64,000 nt of DNA from Burkholderia puraquae (GCF_002099195.1 NZ_NBYX01000004.1:62064-126063), one strand, 5' to 3'. Counted from the first letter of the stretch, positions 38,474 through 48,862 are shown. Numbers and translations are program-made. The notes: generated by a model from the sequence alone, not told the origin.

Positions 38474-39166
38474 TCAGTGCCGCGACGGCAGCGACAGGCG
38501 TTTTTCGTACCAGCGCTGCACCCACTCGAGGATCTGGCACAGAATCCAGTACACGGCCGCGGCGGCGAGATAGAGCGGCAGCGGCTGGTAGGTGGCCGCG
38601 ATCACTTCCTGCGCGCTGCGCAGCAGTTCGGTCACGGTGATCACGGACACGAGCGACGTGTCCTTGATCAGGCTGATCAGGCTGTTCGACAGGCTCGGCA
38701 CCGCGATGCGCAGCGCCTGCGGACCGATCACGTAGCGCAGCGTCTGCCCCCACGACAGCCCGAGGCTGTACGCGGCGAGCCACTGGCCGCGCGCGATCCC
38801 GTTGATCGCGCCGCGCATGCTTTCCGACATGTAGGCCGCGACGTTCGCGGACAGCGCGATGACGCCGGCGGGGGTCGGGTCGAGCGAGATGCCGAGGCTC
38901 GGCAGCCCGTAATAGATGACGAAGATCTGCACGAGCAGCGGCGTGCCGCGCATCAGGCTCACATACGCGCGTGCCAGCCACGCGAGCGCGTTGACCCAGA
39001 TGCGTTCGAAGCCGTCGAGTGCTTCGCTTTGCCGGATGCCCATCATCGCGAGCACGACGGCGCCAAGCAGGCCGAACACCATCGACAGCACGGCGAACTT
39101 GACGGTCAGTACGGCGCCCTGGGCGAGCACCGGCAGCGATTGGACGAGCAGGGACGTTGTCGACAT
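38474..39166 (-). CDS. Amino-acid ABC transporter permease
   Basis: 230 aa of the HisM/GlnP family: membrane segments at ~15-40, 60-85, 95-115 and 190-215, and the permease motif EVIAATYQPLPLYLAAAAVY preceded by GPQALRIAVPSLSNSLISLI. It pairs with the binding protein upstream; cystine or another polar amino acid is the likely substrate. The ATPase gene is not adjacent, so it must be supplied from elsewhere or lie outside the window. Confidence 0.92.
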   Translation of the reverse strand: MSTTSLLVQSLPVLAQGAVLTVKFAVLSMVFGLLGAVVLAMMGIRQSEALDGFERIWVNALAWLARAYVSLMRGTPLLVQIFVIYYGLPSLGISLDPTPAGVIALSANVAAYMSESMRGAINGIARGQWLAAYSLGLSWGQTLRYVIGPQALRIAVPSLSNSLISLIKDTSLVSVITVTELLRSAQEVIAATYQPLPLYLAAAAVYWILCQILEWVQRWYEKRLSLPSRH

Positions 39167-39222
39167 GGAATACGAATCGAATGCGTGCGCGAAAGCGCAA
39201 TCATAAACCGGACGAATAAAAC

Positions 39223-39254
39223 AAAGGGCGGCATCGTTACGGATGCCGCCCTTT
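39223..39254 (-). terminator. Terminator/attenuator between binding protein and permease genes
   Basis: AAAGGGCGGCAT and ATGCCGCCCTTT are exact 12-bp arms around a short loop. On the minus strand the hairpin is followed by GTTTTATT. It probably lowers permease expression relative to the binding protein. Confidence 0.85.
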
Positions 39255-39288
39255 CCGGCCCGCCGTCAGGCGGGAAATGCAGGCGTGC

Positions 39289-40083
39289 TTACTTGATCGG
39301 CTTCGTCACGTCGATGCCGAACCACTTGTCCGAGATCTTCGTGAAGGTGCCATCGGCTTCGAGTTGCGCCATCGCGTCGTCGATCGCCTTCTGGAACTTC
39401 GGGTTGCCCTTCTTGAACGGGATGCCCGACGGGTTCGCCGAGCCGACGTTCGCGCCCGGGCGCAGCGGCAGCTGCGAATTCTTCGTCAGGTACGCGAGCA
39501 TCAGGCGGTCGTTGAGCGCCGCGTCGAGACGGCCGGCCGCGAGGTCGCGCAGGTACTCGGGCGCGCCCGGGTACGTCTTCACGTCGATGCCGGGCACCGA
39601 CTTCGCCATGTCCATGTAGTTCGTGCCGAGCGCGACGCCGAGCTTCTTGCCTTTCAGGTCTTCCAGCGACTTGAAGTCACGCGTGTCGTCCTTGCGCTGG
39701 ATCAGCTGCGCGGACGAGTACGTGTACGCCGGCGAGAAGTCGAGCGTCTCCTTGCGCTTGTCGGTGATGCCGACCTGGTTGGCGATCACGTCGAACTTGC
39801 CGGCCTGCAGGCCGGCGATGATGCCGCTCCATTCGGTCGTCACGAATTCGGCTTTCACGCCGAGCTTCGCGGCGACGGCCTTCGCGATGTCGACGTCGAA
39901 GCCGACGAGTTCGCCTTGCGGGTTCTTCGAGTTGAACGGCGGGAACGTGCCTTCGAGGCCGACCCGCAGCGTGCCGCGTTGTTTCACCTGGTCGAGGAGG
40001 TCGGCCGCATGCGCGGTTGCGGCGGTGAACGACGTGCCGATCAGGCCGGCAACCAGCAGCTTCTTCAGCAGCGAAAATTTCAT
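39289..40083 (-). CDS. Amino-acid ABC transporter substrate-binding protein (cystine type)
   Basis: 264 aa from ATG 40083, with a signal peptide ending at AHA (residue ~26). A type 2 binding fold of the FliY/GlnH family: RGTLRVGLEGTFPPFNSKNP, ELVGFDVDIAKAVAAKLGVK, GKKLGVALGTNYMD and GNPKFQKAIDDAMAQLEADG. The open frame upstream lacks a better start. Cystine is the best guess from similarity to FliY/TcyJ; other polar amino acids are possible. Confidence 0.92.
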   Translation of the reverse strand: MKFSLLKKLLVAGLIGTSFTAATAHAADLLDQVKQRGTLRVGLEGTFPPFNSKNPQGELVGFDVDIAKAVAAKLGVKAEFVTTEWSGIIAGLQAGKFDVIANQVGITDKRKETLDFSPAYTYSSAQLIQRKDDTRDFKSLEDLKGKKLGVALGTNYMDMAKSVPGIDVKTYPGAPEYLRDLAAGRLDAALNDRLMLAYLTKNSQLPLRPGANVGSANPSGIPFKKGNPKFQKAIDDAMAQLEADGTFTKISDKWFGIDVTKPIK

Positions 40084-40183
40084 CGTGTGTGTCCTTGCCC
40101 TGTCCGGGTCAATGATTCTGATAGTGCGGTCGATGATAGCAAAAACGCTATCGACCACTAAATATAGTTTGTTTATGTCTATA

Positions 40184-41221
40184 TTACGCGGTGCGTTCGC
40201 GGGCGATCGCCTTCACGCATTCCGACACAAGCGCCGGGCCGCGGTAGATGAAGCCGGTATAAAGCTGGACGAGCGCCGCGCCGGCCGCGAGTTTCGCGCG
40301 GGCATCCTCGCCGGAGAAAATGCCGCCGACGCCGATGATCGGCACTTCGCTGCCGACTTCGGCGTGCAGCTTGCGGATCACTTCGTTCGACGCGTCGAAC
40401 ACCGGGCGGCCCGACAGGCCGCCGGCTTCGTCCGCATGCGGCAGGCCCTGGACAGCTGCGCGCGACAGCGTCGTGTTGGTGGCGATGACCGCTTCGATCT
40501 TGTGGCGCAGCAGCGTGTCGCCGATTTCCTTGACCTGTTCGTCGTCGAGATCGGGTGCGATCTTCAGCGCGAGCGGCACGAGCTTGCCGTGCAGGTCGGC
40601 GAGGCGCTGCTGCTTGTCCTTCAGTGCCGCGAGCAGCGCATCGAGCTCGCCCGCGCCCTGTAGCTGGCGCAGGTTCTTCGTGTTCGGCGACGAGATGTTG
40701 ATCGTCACGTAGCTCGCGAACGGGTACACGCGCTCGAGGCAGTACAGGTAATCCTCGGCGGCACGCTCGATCGGCGTATCGGCGTTCTTGCCGATGTTCA
40801 GGCCGAGGATGCCGCGATATCGGGCTGCCTGGACGTTCTTCACGAACTGGTCGACGCCGTGGTTGTTGAAGCCCATCCGGTTGATCAGTGCTTCGGCCTG
40901 CGGCAGGCGGAACATCCGCGGCCGCGGGTTGCCGGGCTGCGGGCGCGGCGTGACCGTGCCGACCTCGATGAAGCCGAAGCCGAGCGCCGCGAGGCCGTCG
41001 ATGGCCGCGCCGTCCTTGTCGAGGCCGGCCGCAAGGCCCACCGGGTTGCGGAACGTGAGCCCCATCACGGTGCGCGGTGCGTCGGGCACGCGGGCCGACA
41101 GCGCGCAGGCAAGGCCCGTGCGGCCGGCCGCGCCGAGCGCGCGCAGCGTAAGGTGGTGGGCGTCTTCCGCATCCATCTTGAACAGGGATGCGCGGGCCAG
41201 CGGATAGAGGGAACTGAACAC
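40184..41221 (-). CDS. pyrD: Dihydroorotate dehydrogenase (quinone)
   Basis: 345 aa from GTG 41221 (product [17 protein letters not shown]..., the usual N-terminus in this genus as I recall it); a TTG 11 codons earlier is the only alternative. Class 2 features are the N-terminal membrane-associating helix, [13 protein letters not shown] (FMN), the catalytic-Ser loop [20 protein letters not shown] and the FMN phosphate loop [15 protein letters not shown]. It oxidises dihydroorotate to orotate with quinone in pyrimidine synthesis. It is the last gene of the minus-strand NUDIX-aat-bpt-pyrD run. Confidence 0.96.
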   Translation of the reverse strand: MFSSLYPLARASLFKMDAEDAHHLTLRALGAAGRTGLACALSARVPDAPRTVMGLTFRNPVGLAAGLDKDGAAIDGLAALGFGFIEVGTVTPRPQPGNPRPRMFRLPQAEALINRMGFNNHGVDQFVKNVQAARYRGILGLNIGKNADTPIERAAEDYLYCLERVYPFASYVTINISSPNTKNLRQLQGAGELDALLAALKDKQQRLADLHGKLVPLALKIAPDLDDEQVKEIGDTLLRHKIEAVIATNTTLSRAAVQGLPHADEAGGLSGRPVFDASNEVIRKLHAEVGSEVPIIGVGGIFSGEDARAKLAAGAALVQLYTGFIYRGPALVSECVKAIARERTA

Positions 41222-41319
41222 GGGAATTGGGCGGGCAGCCGGAATGAATGACAACCCGCTATTTTACCGGGAGTTGCGCGGCAGGGGCGCGCTTTGCTTC
41301 GTTACCCCCGCGACGCGCG

Positions 41320-42150
41320 TCAGTCCGAGCCGGAGTGCCCGCCCGGCAACGGCGCGCGGGCCAGCGCCGCGTCGACGGGCGGCAGGTCGATCCGTTCCGG
41401 ATCGAGTATCTTCCAGCGGCCGTCGACCAACCCTTCGAGCGGGTGGAAGTTCGCCTTGTAGGCCATCTTCGGGCTCTCGCGGATCCAGTAGCCGAGGTAC
41501 ACGTAGGGCAGGCCGAGGCTCTTCGCCTGCTCGATCTGCCACAGGATGTTGTAGGTGCCGTAGCTCGTGTGCTGGTCGTCGGGCTCGAAGAACGTGTAGA
41601 CGGACGACAGCCCGTCGCCGAGGATGTCGATCATGCTGACCATGCGCAGCTTGCCGGGCTCGCCGCCCGGTGCGTCGAGGTCGCGGAATTCGACGAGGCG
41701 CGAGTTGATCCGGCTCTGCAGCAGGAATTGTTCGTACTGGTCGCGGCTGTCGCGATCCATGCCGCCGCCCGCGTGGCGCGCGGACTGGTAGCGCATGTAG
41801 AGCGCGTAGTGCTCTTCGTCGTAGTGCAGCGGCGAAACCGTCGCGACGAGCGTGCGGTGCCGTTTCCACATCCGGCGCTGCGTGCGCGATGGCGCGAACG
41901 CGTCGACGGGCACACGCACCGGCACGCAGGCACGGCAGCCGTCGCAGTACGGCCGATACGTGAACACGCCCGAGCGCCGGAAGCCGGCCTTGACGAGCTC
42001 GGTGTAGATGTCGGAGTTGATCAGGTGGCTCGGCGTCGCGACTTGCGAGCGCGCGACGCGGCCGTCCAGATAGCTGCACGGATAGGGCGCCGTTGCATAG
42101 AATTGCAGCGCCGAAAGCGGTGAAAGCGGCAGCTCAGTCGGGTGAGTCAT
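41320..42150 (-). CDS. bpt: Aspartate/glutamate leucyltransferase (Bpt)
   Basis: 276 aa. The Cys-rich N-terminal ATE domain has CSY near residue 25 and [18 protein letters not shown] at ~65-82. The C-terminal domain contains [20 protein letters not shown] and the closing [11 protein letters not shown]. Bpt moves leucine from Leu-tRNA onto N-terminal Asp or Glu, creating a Leu N-degron for ClpS/ClpAP. It lies 33 bp after aat, the other N-degron transferase. Confidence 0.96.
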   Translation of the reverse strand: MTHPTELPLSPLSALQFYATAPYPCSYLDGRVARSQVATPSHLINSDIYTELVKAGFRRSGVFTYRPYCDGCRACVPVRVPVDAFAPSRTQRRMWKRHRTLVATVSPLHYDEEHYALYMRYQSARHAGGGMDRDSRDQYEQFLLQSRINSRLVEFRDLDAPGGEPGKLRMVSMIDILGDGLSSVYTFFEPDDQHTSYGTYNILWQIEQAKSLGLPYVYLGYWIRESPKMAYKANFHPLEGLVDGRWKILDPERIDLPPVDAALARAPLPGGHSGSD

Positions 42151-42183
42151 GGGCAGCTCTCGTTGCAGGGAGGGAGTGCCGCG

Positions 42184-42948
42184 CTAGCGCTCGATTCCGA
42201 AGGGGGCCGCCGTTTCGGCGCGGCCCGTCAGCGCGGCGAGCACGCGCTTGTCGAACTGCCACGGAATCGGCGGTTCGGCTACCGCGCTGCGCACGTGAGC
42301 GACGAAGGCCTTGCGTGCGATCTCGCGGCCGCCGAGCGACGCTAGATGCGACGTATTCTGCTGGCAGTCTATCATCTCCAGCCCCTGCTCGCGAAGGTGC
42401 GCGATGAGCGTGGCCAGCGCGATTTTCGATGCGTCGGTCGCGTCCGCATACATCGACTCGCCGAAAAACATCCGCCCGAACGACACGCCGTACAGGCCGC
42501 CGACGCGTCGCCCGTCGCGCCACGTCTCGATGCTGTGCGCGTTGCCGGAGCGGTAGAGTGACGTGTACGCGTCAATGATCTCGGCCGTGATCCACGTGCC
42601 GCGCTGTCCGCGGCGCGGCGCCTGCGCGCAGGCGCGCATCACGCCCGGGAAGTCGTAGTCGACGCGCACTTCCCATTCCGGCTCGCGCAGTACACGCTTC
42701 AGCGTCTTGCGCAGTGAGGGCGACACCTTGAATTCGGCCGGCACGAGGATCATGCGCGGGTCGGGGCTCCACCACAGCACGGGCTGGCCGTCCGAATACC
42801 ACGGGAAGATGCCGCGCAGGTACGCGTCGATGAGGCGCGACGGCAGCAGGTCGGCGCTCGCGGCGAGCAGCCCGGGCGCGCCGGTCGCGGGGCCGAGCGC
42901 GCGTTCGATGGGCGGAAACGGATCGTCCGGGCCGAGCCAGGGGACCAT
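42184..42948 (-). CDS. aat: Leucyl/phenylalanyl-tRNA--protein transferase
   Basis: 254 aa. The motifs [67 protein letters not shown] and [17 protein letters not shown] are those of Aat. The enzyme adds Leu or Phe to N-terminal Lys or Arg. It starts 11 bp after the NUDIX gene stop and is followed by bpt. Confidence 0.97.
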   Translation of the reverse strand: MVPWLGPDDPFPPIERALGPATGAPGLLAASADLLPSRLIDAYLRGIFPWYSDGQPVLWWSPDPRMILVPAEFKVSPSLRKTLKRVLREPEWEVRVDYDFPGVMRACAQAPRRGQRGTWITAEIIDAYTSLYRSGNAHSIETWRDGRRVGGLYGVSFGRMFFGESMYADATDASKIALATLIAHLREQGLEMIDCQQNTSHLASLGGREIARKAFVAHVRSAVAEPPIPWQFDKRVLAALTGRAETAAPFGIER

Positions 42949-42959
42949 GGGGTGGGGGC

Positions 42960-43505
42960 TCAGCCGTTGCGCAGCGAGCGGAAGATATCGCCGGTGTGCA
43001 CGCCGTAGTCGCCCGCGGCGCGATCGGCGAAGAAGAATCGCAGGGTCTGGCTGACGGTCGGGAACGCGATCTCATCCCACGGGATGTCGGCTTCGTCGAA
43101 CAGCTTCACTTCGAGGCTTTCCTCGCCGGCCTCGAACCCCGGATCGGTGAGCCGCGCGAGGTAGAACAGGTGGACCTGGTGCACGTGCGGCACGTTGAGC
43201 AGCGTGAATAGGTTCTGCACCTCGACGCGTGCGCCGGCTTCCTCGAGCGTTTCGCGCGCAGCGGCTTCAGCCGTCGTCTCGCCCATTTCCATGAAGCCCG
43301 CGGGCAGCGTCCAGAACCCGTAGCGCGGTTCGATCGCACGGCGGCACAGCAGGATCTGATCGCCCCAGACCGGGACCGTGCCGACGACGTTGCGCGGATT
43401 CTGGTAGTGGATCGTGCCGCATTGATCGCAGACGAAGCGCTCGCGGTTGTCGCCCGGAGGAATGCGCGCGATGACTTCGTGACCGCAGACGGAGCAGAAT
43501 TTCAT
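42960..43505 (-). CDS. NUDIX hydrolase with N-terminal zinc ribbon
   Basis: 181 aa. Two CxxC pairs (CSVCGHE and CDQCG) form a zinc ribbon at residues 4-32. The NUDIX box follows at ~70-95: [20 protein letters not shown], then AG. It resembles NADH-pyrophosphatase/ADP-ribose-pyrophosphatase-like enzymes but lacks the NudC SQPWPFPxS signature, so the exact substrate is open. It is the first gene of the aat-bpt-pyrD run. Confidence 0.92.
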   Translation of the reverse strand: MKFCSVCGHEVIARIPPGDNRERFVCDQCGTIHYQNPRNVVGTVPVWGDQILLCRRAIEPRYGFWTLPAGFMEMGETTAEAAARETLEEAGARVEVQNLFTLLNVPHVHQVHLFYLARLTDPGFEAGEESLEVKLFDEADIPWDEIAFPTVSQTLRFFFADRAAGDYGVHTGDIFRSLRNG

Positions 43506-43643
43506 GTCGAGTGGAAGGGACGAGGTGATGCGAGTGTATCACCGGGGCGCGGCATTCTTGAACGCCTGCGCGTGCAGGCCGCGTGTCGCATGAACCGGAG
43601 GGTGCGGGCGCGCGAAGAGGGGCGGGGAGCACGGCGGAAAAAC

Positions 43644-43672
43644 AAAAAGCCCGGCGCTGGGCCGGGCTTTTT
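43644..43672 (-). terminator. Terminator of tRNA-fMet
   Basis: AAAAAGCCCGGC and GCCGGGCTTTTT are perfect arms. On the minus strand a U-tract follows, ~17 bp downstream of the tRNA 3' end; it is symmetrical enough to work in both directions. Confidence 0.88.
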
Positions 43673-43688
43673 GCATGAATCTGGACGT

Positions 43689-43765
<77 letters not shown>

Positions 43766-43781
43766 TCCGTCGAAGAAATGA

Positions 43782-43810
43782 ATTATAAGGAGTAACCCGA
43801 ACGCGTGCAA
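43782..43810 (-). promoter_or_regulatory. Promoter of tRNA-fMet
   Basis: On the minus strand TTGCAC (43810-43805) and TATAAT (43787-43782) are separated by 17 bp, 17 bp upstream of the tRNA. Confidence 0.7.
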
Positions 43811-43962
43811 GCGTTTTCTGACAATTTCTTGTCGCCGCTCGTGGGGCCGGTACGGCGGGTGCGTGCGCTAGAATCGAGCGGTTTGTTTTGTCTCTTCGGC
43901 AGCGGGGCCGTGCGCGATCACATCGGCACCGTTGCGACTCTCATTACTGTATCGACGGATTC

Positions 43963-44460
43963 ATGGACATCGCTCACGATCTGCAATCGATCGGCGCGCA
44001 GGAACAGGCGCTCGTGTTTCCCCATTTCGACCCGGCCCGCGCGTGGGCGCTCGGCAACCGGATGCATGCACTCGCGACGTCGCGCGGCCACGCGGTCGCG
44101 ATCGACATCGTCACGTTCGGCCAGCCGCTGTTCTATGCGGCGCTCGCGGGAGCCACGCCCGACAACGCCGACTGGGTGCGCCGCAAGCGCAACGTCGTCG
44201 CGCATTTCCGCCGCAGTTCGTACGCCATCGGCCTGCGCATGCAGCAGGCTGGCGCCACGCTCGCGGACAAGCACGGGCTGCCGATCGCCGAATATGCGCC
44301 GCACGGCGGCGCGTTTCCGCTGACCGTCGCCGGTGCCGGCGTGATCGGCTCGATCACTGCGTCCGGGTTGCCGCAGCGCGCCGACCACGAATTCGTCGTC
44401 GAGGCGCTGTGTGCCGAGCTCGGCCACGACTACGCCGTGCTGGCCCTCGCAAGGAACTGA
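43963..44460 (+). CDS. UPF0303-type heme-degrading-domain protein
   Basis: 165 aa from ATG 43963. The sequence [60 protein letters not shown] and [20 protein letters not shown] matches the UPF0303/HbpS-like family as I remember it. The fold is profilin-like; the biochemical role is not established. It ends 3 bp before the SMR gene, so the two are cotranscribed. Confidence 0.88.
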   Translation: MDIAHDLQSIGAQEQALVFPHFDPARAWALGNRMHALATSRGHAVAIDIVTFGQPLFYAALAGATPDNADWVRRKRNVVAHFRRSSYAIGLRMQQAGATLADKHGLPIAEYAPHGGAFPLTVAGAGVIGSITASGLPQRADHEFVVEALCAELGHDYAVLALARN

Positions 44461-44463
44461 GCG

Positions 44464-44802
44464 ATGCAGCTGCCCGGTTACGCATGGCTCGCGATCGCGA
44501 TCGTCGCGGAAGTGATCGGCACGTCGGCGCTGCGCGCGGCGGACGGCTTCACGCGCCTCTGGCCGTCGTTGCTCGTCGTCGCGGGCTACGGCATCGCGTT
44601 CTATTGCCTGTCGCTCACGTTGCGCACGATGCCCGTCGGCATCATCTATGCAGTCTGGTCGGGCGCCGGCATCGTGCTGATCACGCTCGTCGCAATGCTG
44701 CTCTATCGCCAGGTGCCGGACCTGCCGGCCGTGATCGGCCTCGGCCTGATCGTCGCCGGCGTCGTGGTATTGAACCTGTTTTCGAAGATGCAGGCGCACT
44801 GA
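44464..44802 (+). CDS. SMR-family multidrug/cation efflux protein
   Basis: 112 aa with four membrane segments. The essential membrane Glu of the family is at residue ~17 ([18 protein letters not shown]), and the signature [20 protein letters not shown] is present. It works as an antiparallel dimer exchanging protons for cationic compounds (or guanidinium in the Gdx branch). The ERGFT-like SMR context is replaced by [10 protein letters not shown], closer to EmrE/QacE. Confidence 0.93.
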   Translation: MQLPGYAWLAIAIVAEVIGTSALRAADGFTRLWPSLLVVAGYGIAFYCLSLTLRTMPVGIIYAVWSGAGIVLITLVAMLLYRQVPDLPAVIGLGLIVAGVVVLNLFSKMQAH

Positions 44803-44832
44803 GCGTGCGACTGCCATTTGCCGGATGACCTC

Positions 44833-45987
44833 ATGACCGATTCCACTTCCGCTGCCGTTTCCGCCGAATCCGCCCAGCCAGACGTACGCGCGACTGTCGC
44901 GAACCGCATCGGCTTTCTCGAACTGAACCGGCCGAAGGCGCTGAACGCGCTGTCGGTCGGCATGATTCGGCTGATGCAGCAGGCGCTCGATGCGTGGCGC
45001 GACGATCCCGAGATCGTCGCGGTCGTCGTGCACAGCCCGCACCCGCGCGCATTCTGTGCGGGCGGCGACGTGCGCTTCTTTCACGATGCGTGGCAGCGCG
45101 GCGACCGCGATGCGGTCGACACGTTCTTCATCGAGGAATACACGCTGAACCACACGATCTTCACGTATCCGAAGCCTTACATCGCGCTGATGCACGGCGT
45201 CGTGATGGGCGGCGGCATGGGGATTTCGCAGGCGGCGCGGCATACGGGCGGCCTGCGCGTCGTGACCGACTCGACGAAGATGGCAATGCCGGAAACGCGT
45301 ATCGGCCTGTTCCCCGACGTCGGGATGAGCTGGTTTCTCGCGCGCTCGCCCGGCGCGATCGGCCGCTATCTCGCCGTGACCGGCGCGACACTCGACGCGG
45401 CCGGCGCGCTGTACGCGCAGCTCGCCGACGTCTATCTGCCCGATGCCGTGCTGCCCGCACTGCTCGATACGCTGCGCAGCGCGCGCATCGGCAGCGGCGA
45501 GCAGGCCGTCGCATGCGTGTCCGAGGCGGCCGCCGCGCACAAGGTCGTGCCGACACCCGACACGTCGGCGCTGGCTGACGCGCGTGCCGGGATCGACCGG
45601 CATTTCGCGCAGCCGGACATCGGCGCGATCCTCGCGTCGCTCGACGCCGAGCAGGATTGCGCGGCCGTCGACGGGTGGGTCGAGAAGGCGACCCATGCGA
45701 TGCGCGAACAGTTGTCGCCGCTGTCGATGGCCGTGTCGCTGGAAGTCGTCGAACGTGCACGCGGCGCGACGATGGCCGATTGCCTGCGGCGCGATCTCGA
45801 TCTCACGCGCTCGACGTTTGCGCGCGGCGACGTGATCGAAGGCGTGCGCGCGCTGATCGTCGACAAGGACCACCAGCCGGTCTGGCGCTTCAAGTCGGCC
45901 GCCGATATCGATCGCGCGGACGTGCTCGCGATGTTCGATAGCCCGTGGACGCCGGACACGCATCCGCTGCGGAATCTGCAGGACTGA
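44833..45987 (+). CDS. Enoyl-CoA hydratase/isomerase family, 3-hydroxyisobutyryl-CoA hydrolase-like
   Basis: 384 aa from ATG 44833. A crotonase fold with LNRPKALNALSVGMIRLM, the oxyanion-hole strand FCAGGDVRFF, MHGVVMGGGMGIS and MPETRIGLFPDVGMSWFLAR; the last is the signature of 3-hydroxyisobutyryl-CoA hydrolases in valine breakdown. The length (~380 aa against ~260 for simple hydratases) supports that branch. It lies 30 bp after the SMR gene and is followed by a terminator. Confidence 0.92.
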   Translation: MTDSTSAAVSAESAQPDVRATVANRIGFLELNRPKALNALSVGMIRLMQQALDAWRDDPEIVAVVVHSPHPRAFCAGGDVRFFHDAWQRGDRDAVDTFFIEEYTLNHTIFTYPKPYIALMHGVVMGGGMGISQAARHTGGLRVVTDSTKMAMPETRIGLFPDVGMSWFLARSPGAIGRYLAVTGATLDAAGALYAQLADVYLPDAVLPALLDTLRSARIGSGEQAVACVSEAAAAHKVVPTPDTSALADARAGIDRHFAQPDIGAILASLDAEQDCAAVDGWVEKATHAMREQLSPLSMAVSLEVVERARGATMADCLRRDLDLTRSTFARGDVIEGVRALIVDKDHQPVWRFKSAADIDRADVLAMFDSPWTPDTHPLRNLQD

Positions 45988-46023
45988 CGTCGGTCGCGCT
46001 GACCGAAGCGAACTGGAAACGAC

Positions 46024-46055
46024 AAGGCCGCCTGCACATGCAGGCGGCCTTTTTC
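46024..46055 (+). terminator. Terminator after the hydratase-family gene
   Basis: Perfect 14-bp inverted repeat AAGGCCGCCTGCAC-like arms (AAGGCCGCCTGCA/TGCAGGCGGCCTT) followed by TTTTT. Confidence 0.88.
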
Positions 46056-46105
46056 ATGGATGTCGACCGGACAGCGGCCGAAGGGTGTAGCGCTTGCGCC
46101 CCGCG

Positions 46106-46534
46106 TTACTCGTCGCCTGCGTCGTCCGACATGAATGCACGCATGAACACGAGTGCGCCAAAGCCCCATACCGCGTTCGCCGCGAAGCCGGCCGCGAGCA
46201 CGGGCATCATGTTGCCCGACGGCCAGATGCCGCGCAGCGGATCGATCGCGAACACGCGGGCGGCCGTCAGCACGATGCCGCCGAACACCAGCGCGCCGAT
46301 CCACGATGCCTCGCGTTCCGGCGAGACGCGCAGCAGCCACGCCATCGGGATCGCGCAGCACGCACTGATCAGCGCATTTGCGACAAATTCAGGAATGCCG
46401 AGCGGCGCGAACGGCTGCGTGGAGAAGCCGGTTGCGGCGATCAAGTCGGCAGTATGAAGGAGGGCGAGCGTGGCTTCGCGGAAGAACAGGGCGGCCAGGA
46501 AGCCGGACAGGAATGGCAGGATGACTTTCTGCAT
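46106..46534 (-). CDS. Unknown inner-membrane protein
   Basis: 142 aa from ATG 46534, with about four membrane segments: VILPFLSGFLAALFF (~3-20), FVANALISACCAIPMAWLL, WIGALVFGGIVLTAARVFAI and VLAAGFAANAVWGFGALVFM. I do not recognise a family. It converges with the hydratase-type gene. Its ATG is followed by a well-formed membrane start, so it is likely real. Confidence 0.8.
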   Translation of the reverse strand: MQKVILPFLSGFLAALFFREATLALLHTADLIAATGFSTQPFAPLGIPEFVANALISACCAIPMAWLLRVSPEREASWIGALVFGGIVLTAARVFAIDPLRGIWPSGNMMPVLAAGFAANAVWGFGALVFMRAFMSDDAGDE

Positions 46535-46874
46535 CGATGAGTGCACCGCAGGCGCGCACGGCCGGGGCCGTCCGCGCGGAGTTATTCGGATAGGTGCGTC
46601 ATTATAGGGCCCGTCCGCCGCGATATTCGCTCCAGCGTCGTGCTAATCACGAAAGCGGAAAACCTAAGCTCAAAAAAATCGTTCCAAAGCCCTGCACCGA
46701 TCCCTAGACTGATTTCCCAGAAACAGCCGTGCAATCGCGTCCTCGCCCGCTGCACGGCCTGACCGGCGAGCCATCCCGATTCGAACGCACACCATGCATG
46801 CGCCGCTCATTCGCGACGCGAGCAGGGCAGTGTTTTTTCAAATTCCGGCAAGGACAGTCAAGCAGGAGCAGCAG
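46535..46874. other. Intergenic promoter region upstream of ssuD
   Basis: 340 bp between the divergent membrane-protein gene and ssuD. It is richer in A/T around 46640-46690 (AAAACCTAAGCTCAAAAAAA). No ssuA- or ssuE-like coding remnant is visible. The ssuD frame stays open upstream to an ATG at 46794, but the extra 27 residues do not look like SsuD. Confidence 0.5.
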
Positions 46875-48032
46875 ATGAATGTGTTCTGGTTTATCCCCAC
46901 GCACGGCGACAGCCGCTATCTCGGCACGGCCGAAGGTGCGCGCGCCGCGGATTACGATTACTTCAAGCAGGTCGCGGTTGCGGCCGACACGCTCGGCTAC
47001 GAGGGCGTGCTGCTGCCGACCGGCCGTTCCTGCGAGGATGCGTGGGTCGTTGCGTCGAGCCTCATCCCGGCGACGCAGCGCCTGAAATTCCTGGTTGCGA
47101 TCCGCCCCGGCATCGCGTCGCCGGGGCTGTCGGCGCGGATGGCTGCGACATTCGACCGCCTGTCGGGCGGCCGACTGCTGATCAACGTCGTGACGGGCGG
47201 CGATGCCGCAGAGCTCGAAGGTGACGGCCTGTTCGCGGATCACGATACGCGCTACGCAATCACCGACGACTTCCTGAACATCTGGCGCGGGCTGCTGTCC
47301 GCGTCGCACGACAACGGCGGGTTCGACTACATCGGCAAGCACCTGCAGTCGAAGGGCGGCAAGGCGCTGTATCCGCCCGTGCAGCGTCCGCATCCGCCGC
47401 TGTGGTTCGGCGGCTCGTCGCCGGCCGCGCATGAGATCGCGGCCGATCACATCGACACCTACCTGACCTGGGGCGAGCCGCCCGAGGCCGTCGCGAAGAA
47501 GATCGCCGATATTCGTGCCCGCGCGGAGGCCCGCGGCCGCAAGATCAAATTCGGCATTCGTCTGCACGTGATCGTGCGCGAGACCGAGGACGAAGCATGG
47601 CGTGACGCCGAGCGCCTGATTAGCCGCCTCGACGACGAAACCATCGCACGTGCGCAGAAGGCCTTCGCGAACATGGATTCGGAAGGCCAGCGCCGGATGG
47701 CCGCGCTGCACGGCGGCAAGCGCGGCGGCCGCGAGGCGCTCGAGGTGTATCCGAACCTGTGGGCCGGCGTCGGCCTCGTGCGCGGCGGCGCAGGCACCGC
47801 GCTCGTCGGCAATCCGGAGCAGGTCGCGGAGCGTATGCGCGAATACGCGGATCTCGGCATCGAGACTTTCATCCTGTCCGGCTATCCGCACCTGGAAGAG
47901 TCGTACCGTTTCGCGGAACTCGTGTTCCCGCTGATCAAGGGCAACGGCGCGGCGAAGGCAACGGGCCCGCTCTCCGGCCCGTTCGGCGAGATCGTCGGCA
48001 ACAGCTATCTGCCGAAAGCGGCCCAGAGCTGA
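46875..48032 (+). CDS. ssuD: FMNH2-dependent alkanesulfonate monooxygenase
   Basis: 385 aa from ATG 46875 with AGGAGCAGCAG upstream. The luciferase-like flavin monooxygenase starts [20 protein letters not shown], as SsuD enzymes do, and contains [48 protein letters not shown] and the C-terminal [20 protein letters not shown]. It desulfonates C2-C10 alkanesulfonates to aldehyde and sulfite during sulfur starvation. It is the first gene of ssuDCB-ssuF; the FMN reductase ssuE and binding protein ssuA are not in this operon. Confidence 0.96.
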   Translation: MNVFWFIPTHGDSRYLGTAEGARAADYDYFKQVAVAADTLGYEGVLLPTGRSCEDAWVVASSLIPATQRLKFLVAIRPGIASPGLSARMAATFDRLSGGRLLINVVTGGDAAELEGDGLFADHDTRYAITDDFLNIWRGLLSASHDNGGFDYIGKHLQSKGGKALYPPVQRPHPPLWFGGSSPAAHEIAADHIDTYLTWGEPPEAVAKKIADIRARAEARGRKIKFGIRLHVIVRETEDEAWRDAERLISRLDDETIARAQKAFANMDSEGQRRMAALHGGKRGGREALEVYPNLWAGVGLVRGGAGTALVGNPEQVAERMREYADLGIETFILSGYPHLEESYRFAELVFPLIKGNGAAKATGPLSGPFGEIVGNSYLPKAAQS

Positions 48033-48049
48033 GTGACAGGAGGCCTGCG

Positions 48050-48862
48050 ATGACAACGAAAACGTCGACGACGGGGGCGGTTTTGGCCGCCCGCGCATGG
48101 CGCGGCGTCGCACCGTGGCTCGTGCCGCTCGCGCTGCTGGCGGCATGGGAAGTCGGCGCGCGCATCGGCTGGCTGTCGACCCGCGTGCTGCCCGAGCCCG
48201 TGGCGGTCGTGCGAGCGGCCTGGTCGCTCGTGACGTCGGGTGAAATGTGGGCGAACGTGAAGGTCAGCACATGGCGCGCGCTGTTCGGGTTCGCGATCGG
48301 CGGCGGCGTCGGCCTCGCGCTGGGGCTCGCGACCGGCTTGTCGAAGGCGGCCGAGGTCGCGCTCGATTCGACGATCCAGATGATCCGCAACATCCCGGCG
48401 CTCGCGATGATTCCGCTCGTGATCCTGTGGTTCGGCATCGACGAGAAGGCGAAGCTGTTCCTCGTTGCGCTCGGGGTGTTCTTTCCGGTTTACATCAACA
48501 CGTACCACGGGATCCGCTCGGTCGACGCGAACCTGATCGAGATGGCGAAGAGCTACGGCGTGCGCGGCTTCGCGCTGTACCGCGACGTGATCCTGCCCGG
48601 TGCGTTGCCGTCGATTCTCGTCGGCGTGCGCTTCGCGCTCGGGCTGATGTGGGTGATGCTGATCGTCGCGGAAACGATCTCCGCGCAGTCGGGCATCGGC
48701 TACATGACGATGAACGCACGTGAATTCCTGCAAACCGACGTGGTGGTGGTCGGCATCCTGCTGTACGCGGTGCTCGGCAAGCTGGCCGACGTGCTGGCGA
48801 AATGGCTCGAGCGCGTGACGCTGCGCTGGCACCCCGCTTATCAATCAGGAGCAAAGGCATGA
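48050..48862 (+). CDS. ssuC: Sulfonate ABC transporter permease
   Basis: 270 aa from ATG 48050 with AGGAGG 9 bp upstream. A BPD_transp_1 permease with six membrane segments; the EAA loop is [20 protein letters not shown], preceded by [15 protein letters not shown]. It starts 17 bp after ssuD, and its stop overlaps the ssuB start (ATGA). Confidence 0.95.
   Translation: MTTKTSTTGAVLAARAWRGVAPWLVPLALLAAWEVGARIGWLSTRVLPEPVAVVRAAWSLVTSGEMWANVKVSTWRALFGFAIGGGVGLALGLATGLSKAAEVALDSTIQMIRNIPALAMIPLVILWFGIDEKAKLFLVALGVFFPVYINTYHGIRSVDANLIEMAKSYGVRGFALYRDVILPGALPSILVGVRFALGLMWVMLIVAETISAQSGIGYMTMNAREFLQTDVVVVGILLYAVLGKLADVLAKWLERVTLRWHPAYQSGAKA

Noticed and set aside
41222..41254. Longer pyrD starting at TTG 41254
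   Set aside because: The extra 11 residues precede the usual conserved N-terminus, which begins at the GTG.
43918..45963. A 681-aa minus-strand frame opposite UPF0303, SMR and the hydratase genes
   Set aside because: Antisense to three recognised genes and spans their boundaries.
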